Below, one piece after another: positions 59,390 to 64,000 of a stretch of DNA of 64,000 nt (position 1 is the first letter of the stretch; each line of letters starts with the position of its first letter). A program made the position numbers and the translations under genes. The stretch spans positions 1 through 64,000 of the forward strand of contig NZ_CALSFU010000007.1 of assembly GCF_943737005.1 (NCBI RefSeq). The letters run 5' to 3'. The notes under the pieces are model-generated. The model was given only the letters and a program-made list of their open reading frames with translations. It had not been told where the DNA came from and did no database searches. This DNA is from Achromobacter sp. Marseille-Q4962 (GTDB taxonomy: Bacteria > Pseudomonadota > Gammaproteobacteria > Burkholderiales > Burkholderiaceae_B).

Positions 59390-60382
59390 TCAGGGCGCCA
59401 GGAGCAGGTTTTCCCGCGTCTGCGCGGGCAGCGCGATGCCGGCGCCCCGGGCGCGCGCGTGCTCGTATACGCGGCGCGCCAGCGCGAGATCGGACAGCCC
59501 CATGCCCATGCCCTTGAAGATCGTGAGCCGCGCGCCGCGCGGCCGGCTCTTCCCCTGGGCCAGCAGGTCGCAGAGCGCCGGCACGTCGTCCCAGGACGCG
59601 TCCGCGCCGTAGCGCTCGCGCAGCTCGCGCGACCCGCGGCGCGCGTTCTCCAGATCGTCCACCGCCACCAGGTCGGCCAGCCCGAAAACGTCCTGCGCGA
59701 ACTCGGCCTTGGCGGGCAGGATGGCGCCCAGGGCATTCAGGTGCCGGCAATCGTGCAGGGCCGCCGCGTCCACGAAGGGTTCGGCCGCCCGCGTGATCAG
59801 CGTCACGATCTCGGCGCCGGCCAGCGCCTCGTCCAGGCTGTCCGCGGCTTGCACGGCGAAGGCGTAGCGGCCCGCGACCGCCTGCACGAAGGCCTGCCGC
59901 TTTTCCGGCGTGGGGCTGTAGACGCGCACTCGGGTCAGGGGCCGGGCGGCGGCCAGCGCCGCCAGCTGGGTCACGGCCTGCGGGCCCGTGCCGATGAGGG
60001 CGGCCGTCCGGGATCCGGGCGGCGCCAGCAGCCGCGTCGCCACGCCGCCGACGGCGGCGGTGCGCAGCATGCCGAGCGCGCGCGCCTCGATGATGGCCCG
60101 GGGCGCGCCGCTGTCGGCATCGAACAGGGTGTAGAGCGAGCCGCCGCCGCCCGGCACGTGCAGCCAGGTCTTGAAGCCCGCGTATCCGCCCCCGCCCGTC
60201 ATGAGCGAGCCCAACGCATGCATGGAACTGCCCTGGCCCCAGGTCGCCAGCGCCTTGGGCACATTGCGGGCGCGCTCGCGGCCCTGCTCCAGCAGGATTT
60301 CGTGCAGGGCGTCGATGGCGCCCGGCATGTCCAGCGCGTCCACCACGTCGCGCTCGGTCAGATAGAGAATGCCTTCAGACAT
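59390..60382 (-). CDS. ornithine cyclodeaminase/mu-crystallin family protein
   Basis: A 330-residue NAD(P)-binding protein. The N-terminal half has LYLTERDVVDALDMPGAIDALHE and GGYAGFKTWLHVPGGGGSLYTLFDADSG (the Lys is in the family's substrate position). The Rossmann part reads TAALIGTGPQAVTQLAALAAARPLTRVRVYS and ends with ILPAKAEFAQDVFGLADLVAVDD. Relatives deaminate or reduce imines (ornithine cyclodeaminase, alanine or ketimine reductases). Its presence in an aromatic operon suggests a nitrogen-bearing intermediate. It overlaps the FAH-family gene by eight bases. Confidence 0.88.
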   Translation of the reverse strand: MSEGILYLTERDVVDALDMPGAIDALHEILLEQGRERARNVPKALATWGQGSSMHALGSLMTGGGGYAGFKTWLHVPGGGGSLYTLFDADSGAPRAIIEARALGMLRTAAVGGVATRLLAPPGSRTAALIGTGPQAVTQLAALAAARPLTRVRVYSPTPEKRQAFVQAVAGRYAFAVQAADSLDEALAGAEIVTLITRAAEPFVDAAALHDCRHLNALGAILPAKAEFAQDVFGLADLVAVDDLENARRGSRELRERYGADASWDDVPALCDLLAQGKSRPRGARLTIFKGMGMGLSDLALARRVYEHARARGAGIALPAQTRENLLLAP

Positions 60383-61235
60383 GGATGCCTCCCGCGGGCG
60401 AGGGTTCGTCCGCCACGGCGTTGCGCAAACAGCCCACGCCGGGGATGTCGATTTCCAGCACGTCGCCGGCGCGCAGGAAGCGCGGCGGCTTGCGGCTGGC
60501 GCCCACGCCCTCGGGCGTGCCCGTGGCGATGATGTCGCCGGGCGACAGGGGCGTGAATGCGCTCAGGTAGGCGATGAGACGGGCGATGGGAAAAATCAGG
60601 TCCGCTACCGAGCCGCGCTGCATGGTTTCGCCGTTGAGCCGCGAAATGACTTCCAGCCGCCGCGGATCGCCCGCCTCGTCGGCGGTGGTGATCCATGGCC
60701 CCAGCGCGCCGCTGCGCTCGAAGTTCTTGCCCGGCGTGACCTGCGTGTTGTGTTTCTGGAAGTCCCGCACGGAGTTTTCGGCCATACAGGTGTAGCCGGC
60801 CACGTGGGCGGCGGCTTCCCGCTCCGGGATGTGCCGCCCGCCGCGGCCGATCACCACGGCCAGCTCGCCTTCGTAGTCGTAGCGGTCCGAGGCGGCCGGT
60901 TTCCAGAGCGGCTCGCCCTGGCCGACGAAACTGTCGGCATAGCGCGGGAACACCGAGGGATGGGCGGGGAGTTCCCTGCCCGCTTCGGCAACGTGACGGC
61001 CGTAGTTCAGCCCCACGCAGAGAATCTTGGCGCCCGGGGCCAGGGGCGGCAGCCATTGCAGCCCTTGCGCCGGCACCCGCGCGCCGCCCTGCCGGACCGC
61101 CTGTGCGATGCGTTCGGCCCCGGCGGCCAGCGCCGCGCGCAGATCGGGCCAGGCGTGCGTCAGGGACAGCACGCCGTCGTCCTGCACCACGCCCCAGCCG
61201 GGCGCGCCCTCATGGACGAAGCTTGCCAGCTTCAT
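60375..61235 (-). CDS. fumarylacetoacetate hydrolase-family enzyme (fumarylpyruvate hydrolase/HpaG-like)
   Basis: A 286-residue FAH-fold protein: ILCVGLNYGRHVAEAGRELPAHPSVFPRYADSF, the metal-binding glutamates in YDYEGELAVVIGRGG, SVRDFQKHNTQVTPGKNFERSGALGPWI, and the late GDIIATGTPEGVGASRKPPRFL. Members hydrolyse fumaryl- or maleylpyruvate, or isomerise and decarboxylate related dioates. It is the first gene of the ten-gene operon, starting at 61235 behind GGAGACGAC, and faces the GntR gene across the palindromes. Confidence 0.9.
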   Translation of the reverse strand: MKLASFVHEGAPGWGVVQDDGVLSLTHAWPDLRAALAAGAERIAQAVRQGGARVPAQGLQWLPPLAPGAKILCVGLNYGRHVAEAGRELPAHPSVFPRYADSFVGQGEPLWKPAASDRYDYEGELAVVIGRGGRHIPEREAAAHVAGYTCMAENSVRDFQKHNTQVTPGKNFERSGALGPWITTADEAGDPRRLEVISRLNGETMQRGSVADLIFPIARLIAYLSAFTPLSPGDIIATGTPEGVGASRKPPRFLRAGDVLEIDIPGVGCLRNAVADEPSPAGGIHV

Positions 61236-61253
61236 GTCGTCTCCTTCCATTTG

Positions 61254-61262
61254 GCATGCAAT
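61254..61262. promoter_or_regulatory. putative GntR operator, half-conserved copy (site A)
   Basis: GCATGCAAT, matching one side and the centre of the TTGCATGCAA element, lies about 20 bases upstream of the FAH gene start, near its ribosome site. A nearby hairpin (CGGCCT / AGGCCG, 61297-61313) is also in this leader. Confidence 0.5.
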
Positions 61263-61273
61263 GCGTCGCTGCG

Positions 61274-61283
61274 TTGCATGCAT
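61274..61283. promoter_or_regulatory. putative GntR operator (site B)
   Basis: TTGCATGCAT, nine of ten bases of the TTGCATGCAA palindrome, between sites A and C in the divergent region. Confidence 0.65.
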
Positions 61284-61325
61284 TTCTGGATTTATTCGGC
61301 CTCTCACAGGCCGTTTTGGAAATTA

Positions 61326-61335
61326 TTGCATGCAA
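61326..61335. promoter_or_regulatory. putative GntR operator, perfect palindrome (site C)
   Basis: TTGCATGCAA within ATTGCATGCAATTTT (61325-61339). The identical 15 bases recur at 61377-61391, exactly 52 bases further on. Confidence 0.75.
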
Positions 61336-61377
61336 TTTTGATCTATCGCAAGAAGGTAGACAATTTTTTTGTACTCA

Positions 61378-61387
61378 TTGCATGCAA
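61378..61387. promoter_or_regulatory. putative GntR operator, perfect palindrome (site D)
   Basis: Second perfect TTGCATGCAA, within ATTGCATGCAATTTT, 45 bases before the GntR start codon. Sites C and D flank an AT-rich stretch that probably holds the promoters. Confidence 0.75.
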
Positions 61388-61432
61388 TTTTCTGGTTACA
61401 CTGGCCGCTCCCCCGTTATTGCGCATTCCCAC

Positions 61433-62161
61433 ATGGCCGCCCAGATCGACAAAGTGATTTCCGAACTCCGCGACATGGTGCTTTCCGGTGCCTTGCAGCC
61501 CGGCGAGCGCGTGGTGGAGCTGCAGTTTTCCGCCAGGCTGGGCGTGTCGCGCACGCCGCTGCGCATTGCGCTCACGGAACTGGAAAAAGAAGGTCTGCTG
61601 GAACGCCTGCCGTCGCGGGGTTTTCGCGTGCGGGCGTTCACGGTGGAGGAAATCGCCGACGCGGTGGACGTGCGCGGCGTGCTGGAAGGCATGGCGGCGC
61701 GGCTGCTGGCCGAGCGCGGCGCCTCGCCGGAGGTGCTGGCGCAACTATCGCAGGCGGTGGAAGAAGGCTGGCGCCTGCTGGCGCCCGCGCGCCGCGATCC
61801 CAACACCACGGTGGACGCGCGCGCCTGGGGCCGCATCAACCAGCGCTTCCACGAGATTCTCTGGACGGCCGCCGGAAACCGGGCGCTGCTCTCGGCGCTG
61901 GAACACAACAACAAGACGCCGCTCGCGGGCCCGGCCGCGCTTACCCTGCCCTCCACGCCCTCGCTGCTGGAAACGCCTTTCGTGCTGCGGGCGCAGACCG
62001 ACCATGAAGACCTGCTGCGCGCCATCGAGCAGCGCGAAGCCGCGCGCGCCGAAAGCCTGATGCGCGAACACGCCTATCGCAGCCGCGAAAACAAGCGCGT
62101 GCTGCTGCAGTCGATACGCGGCGCCATGCCGCCCCAGCCCGCGCCGGCCGAGGCGACGTAG
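61433..62161 (+). CDS. GntR-family (FCD) regulator of the Rieske-oxygenase operon
   Basis: A 242-residue regulator with a winged helix PGERVVELQFSARLGVSRTPLRIALTELEKEGLLERLPSRGFRVR (about residues 22-68) and a C-terminal FCD domain with INQRFHEILWTAAGN and a late region DHEDLLRAIEQREAARAESLMREH. It is divergent from the ten-gene operon, with four palindromes between them, and is the obvious repressor. The ATG at 61433 gives the standard GntR N-terminus; upstream in-frame sequence overlaps the operators and was excluded. Confidence 0.92.
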   Translation: MAAQIDKVISELRDMVLSGALQPGERVVELQFSARLGVSRTPLRIALTELEKEGLLERLPSRGFRVRAFTVEEIADAVDVRGVLEGMAARLLAERGASPEVLAQLSQAVEEGWRLLAPARRDPNTTVDARAWGRINQRFHEILWTAAGNRALLSALEHNNKTPLAGPAALTLPSTPSLLETPFVLRAQTDHEDLLRAIEQREAARAESLMREHAYRSRENKRVLLQSIRGAMPPQPAPAEAT

Positions 62162-62180
62162 GCGGGCAAGCGCGGCGGGG

Positions 62181-62942
62181 CTACTGACGCAGCAGGAAGC
62201 TGCGGATGTCGTCGGCGATGGGCATGACGGCCAGCATCATGAGCACGGCCGCCAGCGGCAGCGTGGAACCGAAGCCGAAGTGGAAGAAGGAATAGGCGCC
62301 GGCCACGCCCCCCACGAAGAAGAGCGACACCAGCGTGATGAGCACGCGCAGCTTGGCGCGGTCGGCGCGCACCGGCGGCAGCCCCACGGCCTCGGCCGGC
62401 GCGAGGTTCCAGTAGAAGAGCTTGCCCAGCTCGATGCCGATGTCGGTGACCATGCCGGTGACGTGGGTGGTGCGGATCTCGGCCTTGGACACCTTGGTGA
62501 TCATGGCGTTCTGCAGGCCCATGATGTAGCAGAGCACCATGACGGTGGTCGGCACGTACAACCAGCGCAGCAATTCGAGATTGGCGCCCAGCAGCCCGAA
62601 GCAGACGAGCAGCAGCGCCTCCAGGAGCAGCGGCATGGCGAACTCGCTCGCCAGCCGGGAGCGGCGGCCGAAGTTGATGAGGAACGCCGAGGACGCCGCG
62701 CCCGCGAGGAAGGACAGCAGCGCGGCCAGCCCCTGCATCGCCACCACGATGCCGCCCAGCGCCAGATGGTCGGCCATGAGGGAGACGATGCCGGACATGT
62801 GCGAGGTGTACTGCTGCACCGCCAGGAAACCGCCGGCGTTCACGGCGCCGGCGATAAATGTCAGGACATACGCAAGCTGCCGGTTTGCTTCCGGCGTGCG
62901 CTGCACCGCCGTGAGACGGCGAAGATGATGCGGAATGGTCAC
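62181..62942 (-). CDS. YoaK/DUF1275 family membrane protein
   Basis: A 253-residue protein with about six hydrophobic segments. It begins RQLAYVLTFIAGAVNAGGFLAVQQYTSHMSGIVSLMADHLALG, the hallmark of the DUF1275 family, and contains YIMGLQNAMITKVSKAEIRTTHVTGMVTDIGIELG. The biochemical role of this family is not established. It converges on the GntR gene with 19 bases between stops and appears independent of the catabolic operon. Confidence 0.88.
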   Translation of the reverse strand: MTIPHHLRRLTAVQRTPEANRQLAYVLTFIAGAVNAGGFLAVQQYTSHMSGIVSLMADHLALGGIVVAMQGLAALLSFLAGAASSAFLINFGRRSRLASEFAMPLLLEALLLVCFGLLGANLELLRWLYVPTTVMVLCYIMGLQNAMITKVSKAEIRTTHVTGMVTDIGIELGKLFYWNLAPAEAVGLPPVRADRAKLRVLITLVSLFFVGGVAGAYSFFHFGFGSTLPLAAVLMMLAVMPIADDIRSFLLRQ

Positions 62943-63051
62943 GCGCGAACCCTTGGACGCAGACGAACGAATGGCTCTGGCCGGCCGAAAGACCGGACAC
63001 GGCCATTCTAGTCCTCCCGGGACGGGCTGGCGCGATCCGCCATATGGCGGA

Positions 63052-64000
63052 TCAGTCCTGTCCTGCCAGGCGCAATTGCTCGCGCCGGTACTCGCCCTGG
63101 CGCTCCAGCATCCATCCCGGATATTCGGACGGCAGCGCGCTGGCCGCGTCCAGGCTGGCCAGCTCCTCGGCCGACAGCCGGACCGAGGCGGCGGCCAGGT
63201 TGTCGTCGAGCTGCCCGGGACGCTTGGCGCCCACGATCACGCTGGTCACCACGGGCTGGTGCAGCAGCCACGCCAGCGCCACCTGGGCCACCGACACGCC
63301 CCGGCCGTCGGCGATGACGCGCATGGCGTCGATGCAGTCGTAGGCGCGCTCGCGGTCCACCGGCGGGAAGTCGAAGACCGCGCGCCGCGCGCCGGCCTCG
63401 CCGCCGCCCTCGCGGCCGTATTTGCCGCTGAGCAGCCCGCCGGCCAGCGGGCTCCACACCATCAGGCCCAGACCCTCGCTGCGCAGCATGGGCGCCAGTT
63501 CGCGCTCCAGGTCGCGGCCGGCCAGTGTGTAGTACGCCTGCAGCGACGCGAACCCGGCCCAGCCCCTGCGCTCGGCGATGCCCAGCGCCTTCATGATCTG
63601 CCAGGCCGCCCAGTTCGACACCCCCACGTAGCGGACGTGGCCTTGGCGGACCAGGTCGTCCAGCGCCGCCACGGTTTCCTCGATGGGCGTGGCCGGGTCG
63701 AACCCGTGGATCTGGTAGAGGTCAATGTAGTCCGTCTGCAGGCGCGCCAGGCTCTGCTTGACGCCCTCCATGATGTGCCGGCGCGAATTGCCGCGCGCGT
63801 TGGGGCCCGGCCCGGTCTGGCCCGACACCTTGGTAGCCAGCACCACGTCGTCGCGCGCCACGCCGAGCTCGCGCAGCGCCTGTCCGGTCATGATCTCGGA
63901 GCGGCCCTCCGAATAGACGTCGGCCGTGTCGACGAAATTGACGCCGGCCTCCAGCGCGCGCCCCACGAGGGCGGTGGCTTCCTGCTGCTGCAGCCGGCCG
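63052..64000 (-). CDS. aldo/keto reductase (5' end outside window)
   Basis: An NADPH-dependent reductase of the AKR superfamily, Aad/YajO-like group. Visible parts are the catalytic Asp and Tyr in FVDTADVYSEGRSE, the Lys in VLATKVSG, the His in IDLYQIHGFDP, and the cofactor-binding VIVGAKRPGQLDDNLAA near the C-terminus. The frame is open to the window edge. A GTG at 63964-63966 is in frame but leaves out the first barrel strands, so the true start lies beyond base 64000. Confidence 0.9.
   Translation of the reverse strand, partial: GRLQQQEATALVGRALEAGVNFVDTADVYSEGRSEIMTGQALRELGVARDDVVLATKVSGQTGPGPNARGNSRRHIMEGVKQSLARLQTDYIDLYQIHGFDPATPIEETVAALDDLVRQGHVRYVGVSNWAAWQIMKALGIAERRGWAGFASLQAYYTLAGRDLERELAPMLRSEGLGLMVWSPLAGGLLSGKYGREGGGEAGARRAVFDFPPVDRERAYDCIDAMRVIADGRGVSVAQVALAWLLHQPVVTSVIVGAKRPGQLDDNLAAASVRLSAEELASLDAASALPSEYPGWMLERQGEYRREQLRLAGQD

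Noticed and set aside
1-64000. CRISPR arrays, rRNA genes, complete insertion sequences, riboswitches
   Set aside because: I looked for regularly spaced repeats, ribosomal sequence, paired terminal repeats with transposases and known riboswitch cores and saw none.

Overview
The window is very GC-rich and densely packed, with long same-strand operons, many ATG/TGA overlaps and frequent GTG starts. Two orphan tripartite-tricarboxylate (Bug-type) periplasmic receptors, several ABC and MFS uptake systems and many catabolic enzymes suggest a betaproteobacterium of the Alcaligenaceae (Bordetella or Achromobacter type). That assignment is an inference from gene content; no ribosomal RNA or other decisive marker is present.

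Layout. 1-9.2 kb: the end of a YdjC/ChbG-type deacetylase, a decayed amino-acid permease beside tRNA-His with its terminator, cardiolipin synthase, a hotdog thioesterase, a beta-hydroxyacid dehydrogenase, an MFS carrier, a response regulator that has lost its in-frame stop, Cu/Zn superoxide dismutase and a VOC protein. 9.3-11.5 kb: a MarR regulator and a DHA2 multidrug exporter, with the same palindrome in front of each. 11.6-12.4 kb: tRNA-Arg(TCT), a duplicated tRNA 3' half and the tail of a tyrosine recombinase, i.e. the scar of an integrated element. 12.5-19.1 kb: a polar amino-acid ABC importer, a FAD amine/amino-acid oxidase, an XRE-cupin regulator and a divergent aldehyde dehydrogenase, resembling a pipecolate/lysine-type catabolic set. 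19.2-21.5 kb: outer-membrane phospholipase A and a pyridoxal kinase.

21.7-28.7 kb: an RpiR-regulated set with diaminopropionate ammonia-lyase, an L-type N-carbamoyl amidohydrolase, a D-type N-carbamoyl amino acid hydrolase, an MFS carrier and an M20 hydrolase. 28.7-37.3 kb: acyl-CoA ligase, acyl-CoA dehydrogenase, SDR and SCP-x-like thiolase in one operon ending in a strong terminator, next to an AraC regulator, a divergent CoA-transferase/racemase and a Bug receptor. 37.3-51.7 kb: a likely regulon of a GntR/FCD regulator, marked by AT-rich palindromes in three intergenic regions. It covers a GMC oxidoreductase, an AroE-like enzyme with altered substrate residues, a GldA-like dehydrogenase, an SDR, a lambda-crystallin-like dehydrogenase, a BKACE enzyme and a complete branched-chain-type ABC importer whose permease LivM and ATPase LivG are fused.

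51.7-62.2 kb: a frameshifted thiopurine methyltransferase, then a ten-gene operon for an aromatic or heteroaromatic acid. It encodes a four-component Rieske oxygenase, an extra SnoaL-like subunit, a gentisate-dioxygenase-like cupin, a FAH-family hydrolase, a 2-oxohept-3-enedioate-type hydratase, an ornithine-cyclodeaminase-family protein and a Bug receptor. It is divergent from a GntR/FCD regulator across four copies of a TTGCATGCAA-type palindrome. The window ends with a DUF1275 membrane protein and a truncated aldo/keto reductase. The best candidates for an undescribed system are this Rieske/cupin pathway, the AT-palindrome regulon, and the operon holding both L- and D-type carbamoyl hydrolases.
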